64,000 bases of DNA from Bog-159 sp963738375 (lineage in GTDB: Bacteria > Acidobacteriota > Terriglobia > Bryobacterales > Bryobacteraceae). Positions 8,152-17,519 of this stretch are shown one piece after another. Position 1 is the stretch's first letter, and each line of letters begins with the position of its first letter. The notes beneath the pieces were generated by a model. The model searched no databases and had not been told where the DNA came from. It saw only the letters and a program-made list of their open reading frames with translations. The position numbers and the translations under genes are program-made. The stretch is taken from positions 62,001 to 126,000 of the forward strand of contig CAVTWL010000006.1 in NCBI GenBank assembly GCA_963738375.1, in the 5' to 3' direction.

Positions 8152-9465
8152 ATGGAGAGCGCCGTCCAACTTCAGCCCGACTCGCCGCCTAAGCCCGACC
8201 GCCCCTGGTCCCTCGCCCATCGCATCGCCTTTCGCTTCGTCTGTTGCTACTTTCTGCTCTACATGGCCCCGGATCCGCCCGGCCGTGTCGACCTGATCAG
8301 CGTTTTTCCCGGCGGCGAATGGCTGGCAAACCTCTACGGCAGCCTCTGGCACAAAATCGTGCCCTGGGTCGCCATCCATGTTTTCCATATCAGCGGCAAA
8401 CCGACCACCTATTTCCTGACCGGCAGCGGAGATACCACCCTCGACTACATCGAGAACCTGCTTTTCCTCGTCTTCGCCGCCGCCGCCACCGCCGTCTGGT
8501 CTTTGGCCGATCGCCAACGGCCGAACTACCGCCGCCTCCACGAGTGGCTGCGCCTGGCCGTGCGCTACACCCTGGCCTTTACCTTATTCAGCTACGGCTT
8601 CGCCAAAGTATTTCCTCTCCAATTCGGCCCACCCGGATTCCAAAAACTCACCGAGCCTTATGGCGACTTCTCGCCCATGGGAGTTCTTTGGAGCTTTATG
8701 GGTGCATCGTTGCCCTACACCATCTTCGCCGGGCTTAGCGAGGTCGCAGGCGGCGCGCTATTGCTCTTCCGCCGCGCCACCACCATCGGCGCGCTGGTCA
8801 GTTTCGGCGTCCTCTTGAATGTCGCCATGCTGAACTTCTGCTACGACGTCCCCGTGAAGCTGTATTCCACGAATCTGGCGCTGATGGCGATATTTCTGGC
8901 CGCACCTGAAATTCCTCGACTGCTGCGCTTCCTGCTGCGGCCCGGCGCCCTTCCCTCCTCGCGGCGCTCGATGCGCTTCGCCGCCATCGCCTTCCAGTGC
9001 CTGTTCGTAGGCTATTTCCTCTACTCCGGCATCGGAGAATCCTGGAAGGGTTATCAGGACACTTATATCCACCCCAAGCGTCCGCCTCTGTACGGCCTGT
9101 ACGACGTCGAAGCCTTCACCCGCAACGGCCAGGAACTCCCGCCTTTGACCACCGACCCCACCCGCTGGAAAATAGTAGCCATCCAATCCTCCGGATACCT
9201 CGGCGTCCGCATGATGGACGACAAGCCCAAAGGTTTCCAGGTCGATTACGACGAAAAGAAGAGTACCGTCGCGCTCGGCGTACCCGGCAGCAAAGATCCC
9301 AAGAGCGTATTCGCCTATTCGCGTCCCGATCCCGACCACGTGCTGCTGCAGGGCGCTCTGGCGGGCGACACCTTCTCGGTCCGCTTGCGGAAAATCGATA
9401 CCTCCAGGTTCCTGCTCACCAACCGCGGCTTCCACTGGATCACCGAGCTGCCCTTCAACCGCTAA
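8152..9465 (+). CDS. DoxX-like integral membrane protein with C-terminal extension
   Basis: The 437-aa protein starts at an ATG with GGAGA seven bases upstream. It has roughly seven hydrophobic segments (about residues 27-45, 100-120, 140-160, 180-215, 217-240, 242-262, 280-300). The middle part (YTLAFTLFSYGFAKVFPLQF, then AGLSEVAGGALLLFRR) resembles DoxX/SURF4-type membrane proteins. The last 120 residues are soluble and beta-rich (WKIVAIQSSGYLGVRMMDDK and following) and probably face the periplasm. The biochemical role of this fusion type is unknown; DoxX relatives are linked to redox homeostasis. An MFS transporter follows 24 bases later, probably co-transcribed. Confidence 0.7.
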   Translation: MESAVQLQPDSPPKPDRPWSLAHRIAFRFVCCYFLLYMAPDPPGRVDLISVFPGGEWLANLYGSLWHKIVPWVAIHVFHISGKPTTYFLTGSGDTTLDYIENLLFLVFAAAATAVWSLADRQRPNYRRLHEWLRLAVRYTLAFTLFSYGFAKVFPLQFGPPGFQKLTEPYGDFSPMGVLWSFMGASLPYTIFAGLSEVAGGALLLFRRATTIGALVSFGVLLNVAMLNFCYDVPVKLYSTNLALMAIFLAAPEIPRLLRFLLRPGALPSSRRSMRFAAIAFQCLFVGYFLYSGIGESWKGYQDTYIHPKRPPLYGLYDVEAFTRNGQELPPLTTDPTRWKIVAIQSSGYLGVRMMDDKPKGFQVDYDEKKSTVALGVPGSKDPKSVFAYSRPDPDHVLLQGALAGDTFSVRLRKIDTSRFLLTNRGFHWITELPFNR

Positions 9466-9489
9466 TACCGGCCTGCTAAACTACCATCA

Positions 9490-10719
9490 GTGTCGAGCCA
9501 TACGGCCATCCGTACTCCTTCCCTTTCTAAATCGAGTACGACAGCGTTCGGAGTTCTGGCAGCCATCAGCTTTTGCCATTTCCTGAACGACATGCTGCAA
9601 TCGATCATCCCCGCCGTGTACCCGATTCTCAAGCAGTCCTACCACCTCGATTTCCGCCAGGTCGGCATGATCACCCTCAGCGTGCAGATGACCGCGTCGA
9701 TCCTGCAACCGTTCGTCGGCATCTACACCGACCACCGCCCCACGCCCTACTCGCTGCCCGTTGGCATGGGCTTCACGCTCACCGGCCTCCTGCTATTGGC
9801 GTACGCGCCCCGCTTCTCGATGATCCTGATCGCGGTGGCGCTGGTGGGTGTTGGATCTTCGGTGTTTCATCCGGAATCGTCCCGTGTCGCGCGCATGGCG
9901 TCGGGAGGGCAGCACGGCCTCGCGCAGTCGCTGTTTCAGGTTGGCGGCAACGGAGGCGCGGCCCTCGGTCCACTCCTAGCGGCCCTGATCGTCCTGCCCA
10001 ACGGCCAAAATAGCATCGCCTGGTTTTCCGCGGCAGCGCTGCTCGCCATCATCGTCCTCACCCGCATCGGCAGTTGGTACAAAAGCCAGGGCGGGGTGCG
10101 CGCCAAGGTTGCCGCGGCGCTGCACGACCGCCACCCGGAATTATCGCGCCGCCAGACCGGCGTAGCCCTCGCCGTCCTCATGGCGCTGGTCTTTTCCAAG
10201 TACTTTTATCTGTCTAGCCTCACCAGCTACTACACCTTCTTCCTGATGAGCCGCTTCCACCTGCCCATCCGCTCTGCGCAGATTCACTTGTTTATTTTCC
10301 TGGCCGCGGTGGCGGCGGGGACCTTCATCGGCGGCCCCATCGGCGACCGCATCGGACGCAAATACGTGATCTGGTGCTCGATCCTGGGCATTCTGCCCTT
10401 CACCCTGATCCTGCCCTACGCCAACCTCTTCTGGACCACTGCGCTCAGCATCGTGATTGGCCTCGTCCTGGCCTCCGCCTTCTCGGCCATCATTGTCTAT
10501 GCCCACGACCTGGTGCCCGGCAAGATCGGCATGATCTCCGGCTTGTTCTTCGGATTAGCGTTCGGCATGGCAGGCATCGGAGCGGCGATCCTTGGCTGGC
10601 TGGCTGACGCCACCAGCATCGCCTTCGTTTACCGCGTCTGCTCGTTCCTGCCGGTCATCGGGCTATTGACCACCTTCCTGCCGAATCTGGAAACAGCCTA
10701 CAAGCGGGGCCGCGCCTGA
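9490..10719 (+). CDS. MFS transporter of the fosmidomycin-resistance (Fsr) family
   Basis: A 409-aa, 12-helix major facilitator protein. The sequence after helix 1, SFCHFLNDMLQSIIPAVYPI, and the motif GSSVFHPESSRVARMASGG with QSLFQVGGNGG are characteristic of the Fsr branch. The central loop GGPIGDRIGRK is the MFS motif A. The E. coli homologue exports fosmidomycin; the natural substrate here cannot be told. The GTG start at 9490 has no clear ribosome site; its position just after the DoxX-like gene suggests readthrough translation in an operon. The asparaginase-domain gene starts two bases after its stop. Confidence 0.88.
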   Translation: MSSHTAIRTPSLSKSSTTAFGVLAAISFCHFLNDMLQSIIPAVYPILKQSYHLDFRQVGMITLSVQMTASILQPFVGIYTDHRPTPYSLPVGMGFTLTGLLLLAYAPRFSMILIAVALVGVGSSVFHPESSRVARMASGGQHGLAQSLFQVGGNGGAALGPLLAALIVLPNGQNSIAWFSAAALLAIIVLTRIGSWYKSQGGVRAKVAAALHDRHPELSRRQTGVALAVLMALVFSKYFYLSSLTSYYTFFLMSRFHLPIRSAQIHLFIFLAAVAAGTFIGGPIGDRIGRKYVIWCSILGILPFTLILPYANLFWTTALSIVIGLVLASAFSAIIVYAHDLVPGKIGMISGLFFGLAFGMAGIGAAILGWLADATSIAFVYRVCSFLPVIGLLTTFLPNLETAYKRGRA

Positions 10720-10720
10720 C

Positions 10721-11215
10721 ATGCAACCCATCCGCATCTTCATCACCGGTGGCACGTTCGACAAGAACTACAACGAGCTCTCGGGCGAGCTGTTCTTCAA
10801 GGACTCCCACCTGCCGGAAATGTTGAAGCTGGGCCGCAGCAATCTTGACATTCAGGTCCGCACGCTCATGATGATCGACAGTTTGCAGATGACCGACGAC
10901 GACCGCCAGATCATCCTGCGGCACTGTGAAAATGCGCCGGAAAGCCGCATCGTGATCACCCACGGCACCGACACCATGGTGGAAACCGCCGCCGTCCTGG
11001 CGCGCGGCGGCCTCGACAAAACCATCATCCTGACCGGCGCCATGATCCCCTACAAATTCGGCAGCTCCGACGGCCTGTTCAATCTCGGCAGCGCGCTGGC
11101 CTTCGCCCAAACCTTGCCCCCCGGCGTTTACGTGGCCATGAATGGCCGCTACTTCGCCTGGGATAAAGTACGCAAGAACCGCAAGACCGGCATGTTCGAA
11201 GAGCTAACGGCCTAA
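10721..11215 (+). CDS. Stand-alone N-terminal asparaginase domain protein
   Basis: This 164-aa protein contains only the larger N-terminal domain of L-asparaginases, whose usual length is 320-350 aa. Family elements present are ITGGTFDKNYNE (first nucleophile Thr in TGGT, followed by a Tyr), VITHGTDTMVETA (second Thr-Asp pair) and LTGAMIPYKF...SSDGLFN. The C-terminal domain, which supplies residues across the dimer interface and part of the usual tetramer, is missing. The ending TGMFEELTA looks natural rather than broken. The next gene is convergent thrB, overlapping by 4 bases, so no C-terminal half follows. It may act on asparagine or another amide; activity is not assured. Confidence 0.8.
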   Translation: MQPIRIFITGGTFDKNYNELSGELFFKDSHLPEMLKLGRSNLDIQVRTLMMIDSLQMTDDDRQIILRHCENAPESRIVITHGTDTMVETAAVLARGGLDKTIILTGAMIPYKFGSSDGLFNLGSALAFAQTLPPGVYVAMNGRYFAWDKVRKNRKTGMFEELTA

Positions 11216-12108
11216 CTCAACTCAAACCCGCGCTCCGCAATCTGCGTATGCAGAATCTCCGCCGCGTGCCCGTGCAACTGAAAAATCTGTCGCACCAGGT
11301 CGCAGACCGAATCGTACCCCCGCTCGTAGAAAACCAGAATCGAAGGTCCCGCCCCGCTCAACGCGCACCCCAACAATCCAGGCGCTCGCAGCTTCAGAAT
11401 CTCCGCCAGCCCCGGCACCAGCGGCGCTCGGTAGGGCTGATGGAAGCGGTCCTCCAGCGCGGCCGGGAACGCCGCCGTATCTCCCGCCGCCAGCGCCGCA
11501 ATCAACAGCGCCGCGCGCTGCACATTGAAAACCGCATCCTGCTTGCTATAAACCTCGGGCAGCACCGCGCGCGCCTCTGAAGTCGGCAGCACGAAGTCCG
11601 GAATCACCAGCGCCATGCCAAATCGCGACGGAAGCTCCAGCCGCACCGCCCGCACCGCCCCGCCCGAATCGATCGCGCTGGCCACAATCGACCCCAGCAC
11701 GCAAGCCGCGACGTTATCGGGATGGCCTTCCAGTCGCGCCGCTTCATCCAGTATCCGCGGCGGTTTCCACCCCAGGCCCAGCAGCCGGTCCGCAATTACC
11801 ACGCCCGCCGTCAGCGCCGCCGCGCTCGATCCCAAGCCCTTCCCCAGCGGAATCTGATTGTCGATTTCCAGTTCGATCGGCGGCAGCGTCATGTAAACGT
11901 CCGCCGCCACCGAGAGAGCGGTCTGCCAGATCAAATTGTCCGGGCCGGTGGAAATCGCCGCCGAGTCGCGCCCGCTCGCCGTGATCGACAAGCGATCCGC
12001 CGCGCGAAACCGGCAGTCCAGATAGACGCACAGCGCCAGCCCAAGGGCATCGAAGCCCGGCCCGAGATTCGCGCTGGACGCGGGCACCCGGACGGTTAAC
12101 CAGGACAT
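11212..12108 (-). CDS. thrB: Homoserine kinase
   Basis: ThrB phosphorylates L-homoserine with ATP in threonine synthesis. The 298-aa protein has the GHMP-kinase N-terminal signature VRVPASSANLGPGFDALG and the ATP-binding motif PLGKGLGSSAAALTAG (residues about 87-102). It also has the C-terminal glycine motif LSGAGPSILVF, in the expected order and at the family's length of about 300. It is the last gene of a minus-strand series that begins with the histidine phosphatase gene; anmK lies 36 bases upstream. No threonine-attenuator leader is visible in that gap. Confidence 0.93.
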   Translation of the reverse strand: MSWLTVRVPASSANLGPGFDALGLALCVYLDCRFRAADRLSITASGRDSAAISTGPDNLIWQTALSVAADVYMTLPPIELEIDNQIPLGKGLGSSAAALTAGVVIADRLLGLGWKPPRILDEAARLEGHPDNVAACVLGSIVASAIDSGGAVRAVRLELPSRFGMALVIPDFVLPTSEARAVLPEVYSKQDAVFNVQRAALLIAALAAGDTAAFPAALEDRFHQPYRAPLVPGLAEILKLRAPGLLGCALSGAGPSILVFYERGYDSVCDLVRQIFQLHGHAAEILHTQIAERGFELS

Positions 12109-12144
12109 AAGAGATTATTGTAGCGGGCGGGGCGTAGCCAACTC

Positions 12145-13200
12145 TTAGAAGCTGATATTTCCCAGGATTACCGCCCGCCGCGCCCCCGTTGCCGAAGGCA
12201 GATTCGACGGCTGACGTCGCCACGTTCGATAAGCGAGAATTGCGAACGCCACCGCTTCCTTAGCGTCCACATCGATCCCATACTCGGCCGACGTAACAAT
12301 CGCGGCTTCGGGCAAAAATCCCGCCAGATGCGCCAGGATTTGTGGATTGTGAGCGCCGCCGCCCGCCACAATGACTTCGTCGGCGGCATAAGGCGCGGCC
12401 GCCATGGCGATCGTCGCCGCGGTCATCACCGTTGCCGTAGTGATCAAATCCACCAACGGCAGCCGGCTCTGCTTCATCCCCTCCACGAACTCCGCGCCAT
12501 ACTGTTCGCGGCCCGCGCTTTTGGGCGGCTTCGCCCGGTAATAGCGATCGGCCAGCAGCCGGTCCAGCAGCGCGCGATCCACTTGGCCCCGTGCTGCGAT
12601 TCGTCCCCCGCGATCGAAGGCCTGCCGCCCGCCGGTATACTCCCGCACCAGTGCGTCGATCACCATGTTGCCCGGCCCGGTATCGAACGCCACCCCCGCA
12701 GGAATCACCGTGATGTTGGCGATGCCGCCGATATTCAAAGCGATCCGCGTGCGCCGCGCATGTCCGAATAACAAGCAGTCCGCGAAAGGCACCAGCGGCG
12801 CGCCCTGTCCTCCAGCTGCGATATCGCGCGTCCGGAAATTCGAAACCACCGGCACGCCCATCCGCTCCGCGATCACAGCCGCCTCGCCGATCTGCAGCGT
12901 ATTCGCGCCGCCTTCATGATAAATCGTCTGCCCGTGGCAGCCAATCAGTTCCACCGGTCCGAAGCGCCGGCAGGCCCGCTCCACCGCCTTCCCGTAGAGT
13001 TCTCCCAACCGGAAGTTCAGCCGCGAAATCTCCCGCGTCGTGGTGGTCGCATTGGAAACCGCCAGAATCGCCCGCCGCGTCGCCTCCGAATACGGCGTCG
13101 ATTCGAATCCTACCGTGGACACCTTCCGCCCGGCAATCTCCACGATGGCGACATCGATGCCGTCGAGCGACGTGCCGCTCATCACCCCGGCAACCCTCAC
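12145..13200 (-). CDS. anmK: Anhydro-N-acetylmuramic acid kinase
   Basis: AnmK cleaves and phosphorylates 1,6-anhydro-MurNAc to MurNAc-6-phosphate during peptidoglycan recycling. The 351-aa protein begins VAGVMSGTSLDGIDVA, the family hallmark. It continues with IGCHGQTIYHEG, NIGGIANITVIP, FDTGPGNMVIDAL and VIVAGGGAHNPQIL, all expected in the hexokinase-fold AnmK family. Its start overlaps the stop of mutS by 4 bases (13197-13200), so translation is probably coupled. No MurQ etherase, the next enzyme, is present in the window. Confidence 0.93.
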   Translation of the reverse strand: MRVAGVMSGTSLDGIDVAIVEIAGRKVSTVGFESTPYSEATRRAILAVSNATTTTREISRLNFRLGELYGKAVERACRRFGPVELIGCHGQTIYHEGGANTLQIGEAAVIAERMGVPVVSNFRTRDIAAGGQGAPLVPFADCLLFGHARRTRIALNIGGIANITVIPAGVAFDTGPGNMVIDALVREYTGGRQAFDRGGRIAARGQVDRALLDRLLADRYYRAKPPKSAGREQYGAEFVEGMKQSRLPLVDLITTATVMTAATIAMAAAPYAADEVIVAGGGAHNPQILAHLAGFLPEAAIVTSAEYGIDVDAKEAVAFAILAYRTWRRQPSNLPSATGARRAVILGNISF

Positions 13201-15791
13201 GACCGCCTCAATTCATCCTGCAGTTCCGCCAGCAGCCGCAGCGCTTCTACGGGCCGTATTTCATCGATCTGCAAATTCCGGATGCGCTCCGCAATGCCGT
13301 AGTTCAGCGGCTCGAAAAGCTGGATCTGCACGGGCTGCGGGGGCGCCGGCGACAGCACTCCGCTCACCGCATGTTCGCTGCGCTCATGCAGCCGCAGCAC
13401 TTCGTTGGCTCGTTCGATCACCCGCGGCGGCAATCCCGCCAGACGCGCCACTTCGATGCCGTAACTGCGGTCCGCTTTGCCCGGTTCCACCTTGCGCAGA
13501 AAAATAATCCGGTCACCGGCTTCTTTCACTGACACGCTCAGATTGCGCACGCCATCCAGTTGCTCGGCCAATTCCGTGAGTTCGTGATAATGCGTGGCGA
13601 ACAGCGTCTTCGCACGCGTGCGCGCGTGGATATGTTCGACCACCGCCCAAGCCAGCGCCAGCCCGTCGTAGGTCGCCGTGCCGCGTCCGATTTCATCCAG
13701 CACAATGAAGCTGCGCGGTGTCGCGGTATTCAGGATCACCGCCGTCTCCGTCATCTCCACCATGAACGTCGAACGGCCGCGCGCCAGATTATCCGACGCG
13801 CCGATGCGGGTGAATATCCGGTCGGTCAGCGGCACCGTGGCGGAATCGGCCGGCACAAAGGAACCCATTTGCGCCAGAATCGAAATCAATGCCGCTTGCC
13901 GCAGATACGTCGACTTGCCGCCCATGTTCGGCCCGGTAATGATGGCGATCAGATCGGTGTCCGAGTTAAGGAACAGATCGTTGGGGATGAATCGGCCGCC
14001 ATCGTGCTGTTCCAGCCGCTCGATCACTGGATGGCGCCCCGCCATGATCCGCATTTCGCCGCTTTCGGAAAATGCCGGACGCACGTAACGGTTTTCCGCG
14101 GCCACCTGCGCCAGTGAGGCCGTAACATCGATCTCCGCGACCGCAGCCGCCGTGGCCCGAATCCGTTGTGCGTGGGCCGCCGCGAACTTCCGCACCTCAG
14201 CGAACAATTCCTTCTCCAGCGTCAGGATCTTGTCTTCGGCGTCCAGAATCTTTCGTTCGTAGTCCTTCAACTCCGGCGTGGTAAATCGCTCGGCGTTGAC
14301 TAGGGTCTGCTTCCGCTCGTAATCCGCTGGCGCCAAATGCAAATTGGCTCTGGAAATCTCGATGTAGTAGCCGAAGACGTTATTGAAGCGAACCTTCAGC
14401 GATTGGATGCCCGTCCGCGCCCGCTCCCGCGTTTCAATCTGCGCGATCACCTGCCGCCCATTACGGCTCAGATCCCGCAATTCGTCGAGATCGGCATGAA
14501 AGCCCGCCCGAATCGTCCCTCCGTCCACCAGATTAATCGGTGGCTCATCGGCAATCGCATTCAGGATCTGATCGCGCGCCTCCGCTACCTCGTCAAGGCG
14601 GTCGTGCAGGTTCCGCAACCGCGCGGCGCGTTGTGTTTCAAAATCGTTTTTCAGCCCTGGAATCTTTTCGAGCGAACGCCCCAGCGCTAGCACATCCCGC
14701 GGGTTCGCGATCCCCATGGTGATGCGGGCCAGCAGCCGCTCGATGTCCAGAATGCCACCCAGCCGCGTACGCAGTTCCGACCGCAGAATGGTCTGTTGCA
14801 GCAATTCGCCGGCCGCGTCCAGCCGCCCTTCAATCTCCACGCGGTCAAGCGACGGCCGCAGCAGCCGCTGCCGCAGCAAACGTCCGCCCATCCCTGTCTG
14901 CGTTTGGTCCAGCACTTTGAGCAGCGTGGCATCGCGGCGCTCGCCGGCGAAAAGCGGTTCCACCAGTTCCAGATTGCGAACCGTCACCGCATCCAGCAGC
15001 ATGCTTTCGGAGCGATCGTAAAAAGTCGGCCGGTCCAGATGTTCGAGCGCCGCGCGCTGCGTCTCGCGCAGGTAATGCAAAATCGCGCCCGCCGCCCCAA
15101 TCGCGGCTTCCCGGTTACTGAGCCCGCATCCATCCAGCGAAAGCAAATGGAAATGATCCCGCAGCGTGCGGTCCGCGTAATCGAAACTGAATACCCAGTC
15201 TTCCACGTCGGTTCGCAAATACCGCGTGCCTTGGTCCTCGCCCGCGAATAGCGGTAGTTCCGCCGGATACAATACTTCCCGCGTACCAAGCTGCTCGATC
15301 GCCGAGTTCACCTCGGCCGCATCCATCTCGGTGACTTTGAACTCCCCGGTCGAGACATCCACATGCGCCACGCCCGCGCGATTCCCGTGCCGGGATACCG
15401 CCGCCAGAAAATTATTTTCGTGCGAGCGCAGAGCCAGCGAGTCCGTCGCGGTGCCCGGCGTCACCACCCGGGTCACTTCCCGCCGCACCAGTTTCGTGCC
15501 CGCGGTCGGCACTTCCATCTGGTCGCAGATCGCCACCCGGTGGCCCTTCTGGATCAGCCGCGCGATGTATCCTTCGGCCGAATGGTAAGGCACGCCGCAC
15601 ATCGGGATCGGCGTGCCTTTCTCTTTGTTCCGCGAGGTCAGCGTGATTTCAAGTTCGCGCGCCGCCAGCACCGCGTCCTCGAAAAACATCTCGTAAAAAT
15701 CGCCCAGCCGGAACAACAGCAGTGCGTTCGGAACCTGCTGTTTGATCGCGTTGTACTGCCGCATCAGCGGCGTGGAGGCGTCGGAGCTCAA
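13197..15791 (-). CDS. mutS: DNA mismatch repair protein MutS
   Basis: MutS recognises base mispairs and small loops. The order of domains is complete: mismatch-binding domain with the Phe-x-Glu motif in RLGDFYEMF, connector, lever/clamp, and ATPase with Walker A GPNMGGKSTYLRQ and Walker B VLDEIGRGTATYDG, then FATHYHELTEL. I choose TTG 15791 (Ser-Ser-Asp-Ala-Ser-Thr-Pro-Leu-Met-Arg-Gln-Tyr follow), giving 864 aa against about 855 for E. coli. A frame extending upstream to 15995 only overlaps the glutamate dehydrogenase gene and looks non-coding. The start lies 8 bases after the dehydrogenase stop. The beta-clamp-binding or tetramerisation tail is not obvious. Confidence 0.95.
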   Translation of the reverse strand: MSSDASTPLMRQYNAIKQQVPNALLLFRLGDFYEMFFEDAVLAARELEITLTSRNKEKGTPIPMCGVPYHSAEGYIARLIQKGHRVAICDQMEVPTAGTKLVRREVTRVVTPGTATDSLALRSHENNFLAAVSRHGNRAGVAHVDVSTGEFKVTEMDAAEVNSAIEQLGTREVLYPAELPLFAGEDQGTRYLRTDVEDWVFSFDYADRTLRDHFHLLSLDGCGLSNREAAIGAAGAILHYLRETQRAALEHLDRPTFYDRSESMLLDAVTVRNLELVEPLFAGERRDATLLKVLDQTQTGMGGRLLRQRLLRPSLDRVEIEGRLDAAGELLQQTILRSELRTRLGGILDIERLLARITMGIANPRDVLALGRSLEKIPGLKNDFETQRAARLRNLHDRLDEVAEARDQILNAIADEPPINLVDGGTIRAGFHADLDELRDLSRNGRQVIAQIETRERARTGIQSLKVRFNNVFGYYIEISRANLHLAPADYERKQTLVNAERFTTPELKDYERKILDAEDKILTLEKELFAEVRKFAAAHAQRIRATAAAVAEIDVTASLAQVAAENRYVRPAFSESGEMRIMAGRHPVIERLEQHDGGRFIPNDLFLNSDTDLIAIITGPNMGGKSTYLRQAALISILAQMGSFVPADSATVPLTDRIFTRIGASDNLARGRSTFMVEMTETAVILNTATPRSFIVLDEIGRGTATYDGLALAWAVVEHIHARTRAKTLFATHYHELTELAEQLDGVRNLSVSVKEAGDRIIFLRKVEPGKADRSYGIEVARLAGLPPRVIERANEVLRLHERSEHAVSGVLSPAPPQPVQIQLFEPLNYGIAERIRNLQIDEIRPVEALRLLAELQDELRRS

Positions 15792-15799
15792 AGGGCGCC

Positions 15800-17071
15800 C
15801 TATGCGTAAATGCCGCGCAGTTTGATGGCCTCGGCCACCCGGTCCAGCGCCAGCATGTAAGCCGCCGTGCGATTGTTGACGCCATGCTTCAGGGCATATT
15901 CGACCACCGCGCCAAAACTGTCCACCATGATCTCTTCCAACTGCGTATTCACCATTTTTTCGTTCCAGAAAAAACCCTGGCGGTCCTGCACCCATTCGAA
16001 ATACGAAACCGTCACCCCCCCCGCGTTCGCCAGAATATCGGGGATGACGAAGATCTTTTTATCGGCCAGAATTTCGTCCGCCACCGAAGTAGTCGGACCG
16101 TTGGCGCCTTCGCACAGAATCCGGCACTGCAGTTTGTGTGCGTTCTGGGAGGTGATCACGTTCTCGTGCGCCGCCGGCAGCAGAATATCGCAGGGCAGAA
16201 ACATGGCTTCCGCAGGATCCACATTCTCGCCGCCCGCAAAGTCGCGGATCGATCCCGTTTCCTGCCGGTGATCGAACAGTGCCCGCGTGTCCAACCCGTT
16301 CGGATTGTAAACCGCGCCGTCGTATTCGATAATGCAGATAATCTTGAAGCCTTCCTTCGACATCAGCTTGGCGGCCATTCCGCCCACGTTGCCGAATCCC
16401 TGTATCACCACTGTGGTGGAGGTGCGCGGCTTCTTGAAACGCTTCAACGCTTCCAGCGAAACGATCAGGCAGCCCCGCCCGGTCGCCTCCGGCCTTCCCC
16501 GCGACCCGCCCAACGCCATCGGCTTGCCCGTCACCACCGCCGTAACCGTGTGCCGCGCGTGCATGGAGTACGTGTCCATGATCCACGCCATCACTTTGTC
16601 ATTGGTGTTCACGTCCGGCGCCGGTACATCCCGCTCCGGGCCCAGAAACTCCATGATCTCGGAAGTGTAGCGCCGCGTCAGTTTCTCGAGTTCGCTTAAC
16701 GACAAAATGTTCGGATCGCAGATCACGCCACCTTTGGCGCCGCCGAAGGGAATGTTCACCACCGCGCACTTCCAGGTCATCCACGACGCCAGCGCGCGCA
16801 CTTCATCCAAGGTGACGTCCGGCCCGTAGCGGATTCCTCCCTTTCCAGGGCCCCGCGCTATGGAATGCTGAACGCGATATCCGGTGAAGACTTCCAAACG
16901 GCCATCGTCCAATTGAACGGGAATGTGGACGGTAATTTCCTTAGCGGAAGTGCGCAATACCTTGCGCAAACCATCGTCCAAGTTGAGGCGGGTAGCAGCC
17001 TCATCAAAACGGGCTTCGGCGGCGAGCCAGGGGTTCTTCTCCTGCTCGAGCGACAACGTGGTGCTTGCCAA
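15800..17071 (-). CDS. gdhA: Glu/Leu/Phe/Val family (glutamate) dehydrogenase
   Basis: A 423-aa amino acid dehydrogenase of the hexameric type that interconverts glutamate and 2-oxoglutarate plus ammonia. Catalytic and substrate regions are intact: ARGPGKGGIRYGPDVTLDE, the PFGGAKGGV loop with the catalytic Lys, and the Rossmann dinucleotide fold with VVIQGFGNVGG. The C-terminal IPDILANAGGVTVSYFEWVQ is typical of this family. Its length and signature fit glutamate dehydrogenase better than leucine dehydrogenase, but cofactor preference cannot be read. It lies between yggX and mutS on the same strand. Confidence 0.92.
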   Translation of the reverse strand: MASTTLSLEQEKNPWLAAEARFDEAATRLNLDDGLRKVLRTSAKEITVHIPVQLDDGRLEVFTGYRVQHSIARGPGKGGIRYGPDVTLDEVRALASWMTWKCAVVNIPFGGAKGGVICDPNILSLSELEKLTRRYTSEIMEFLGPERDVPAPDVNTNDKVMAWIMDTYSMHARHTVTAVVTGKPMALGGSRGRPEATGRGCLIVSLEALKRFKKPRTSTTVVIQGFGNVGGMAAKLMSKEGFKIICIIEYDGAVYNPNGLDTRALFDHRQETGSIRDFAGGENVDPAEAMFLPCDILLPAAHENVITSQNAHKLQCRILCEGANGPTTSVADEILADKKIFVIPDILANAGGVTVSYFEWVQDRQGFFWNEKMVNTQLEEIMVDSFGAVVEYALKHGVNNRTAAYMLALDRVAEAIKLRGIYA

Positions 17072-17140
17072 AAGTGAAACCTCCGGTCTTATTATGCCAT
17101 TTGTACGGCTTATGCCATTGCGGCGGAGGCTCGGCGGGGC

Positions 17141-17470
17141 TTAGCCTTTTTGCCGCGGCGGCACGAAGTCCGGGGGCAGGGCAGCACCCTCGCCGAAAAA
17201 GTAATCGTCCATCTGCTTCAAAAGAAATTCCTGCGCTTCCTGGGTTCCCAGGTTCAGCCGGTATTCGTTCATCAGCATCTTCATGTGCTCGACCCACATC
17301 TTCCAGGCGTCCTTGGAGACGTTGTCGTAAATCTTCTGCCCCAGCGGATGGCCTTCGAACGGAATTTCATCCAGCCCCGGCAGGTCTTTCTGAAACTTGA
17401 CGCAATGCACCTTGCGTGCGCCGGGTACTTCAATATTCACCGGATTCACCGGTCCGCTGCCGCATCCCAT
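17141..17470 (-). CDS. yggX: YggX-family iron-trafficking / oxidative protection protein
   Basis: A 109-aa protein. The conserved core begins KVHCVKFQKDLPGLD, with the single conserved Cys of YggX, followed by PLGQKIYDNVSKDAWKMW and NEYRLNLGTQEAQEFLL. This matches the E. coli protein (about 90 aa) along its length, with an extra 18 residues at the N-terminus. YggX protects iron-sulfur enzymes from superoxide and is proposed to handle labile Fe(II). In this window it stands upstream of glutamate dehydrogenase and mutS; a gap of 70 bases separates it from the former. Confidence 0.88.
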   Translation of the reverse strand: MGCGSGPVNPVNIEVPGARKVHCVKFQKDLPGLDEIPFEGHPLGQKIYDNVSKDAWKMWVEHMKMLMNEYRLNLGTQEAQEFLLKQMDDYFFGEGAALPPDFVPPRQKG

Positions 17471-17519
17471 GCCTCTGTCCTCGCCTTATCAGGATAGCAG
17501 GGAAGTATAAAGTGCCGCG

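Noticed and set aside
8089..8541. N-terminal extension of the PilZ protein
   Set aside because: It is antisense to the DoxX-like gene and has the low-complexity look of a shadow frame.
15792..15995. N-terminal extension of MutS
   Set aside because: It overlaps the glutamate dehydrogenase gene and the residues look like out-of-frame translation.
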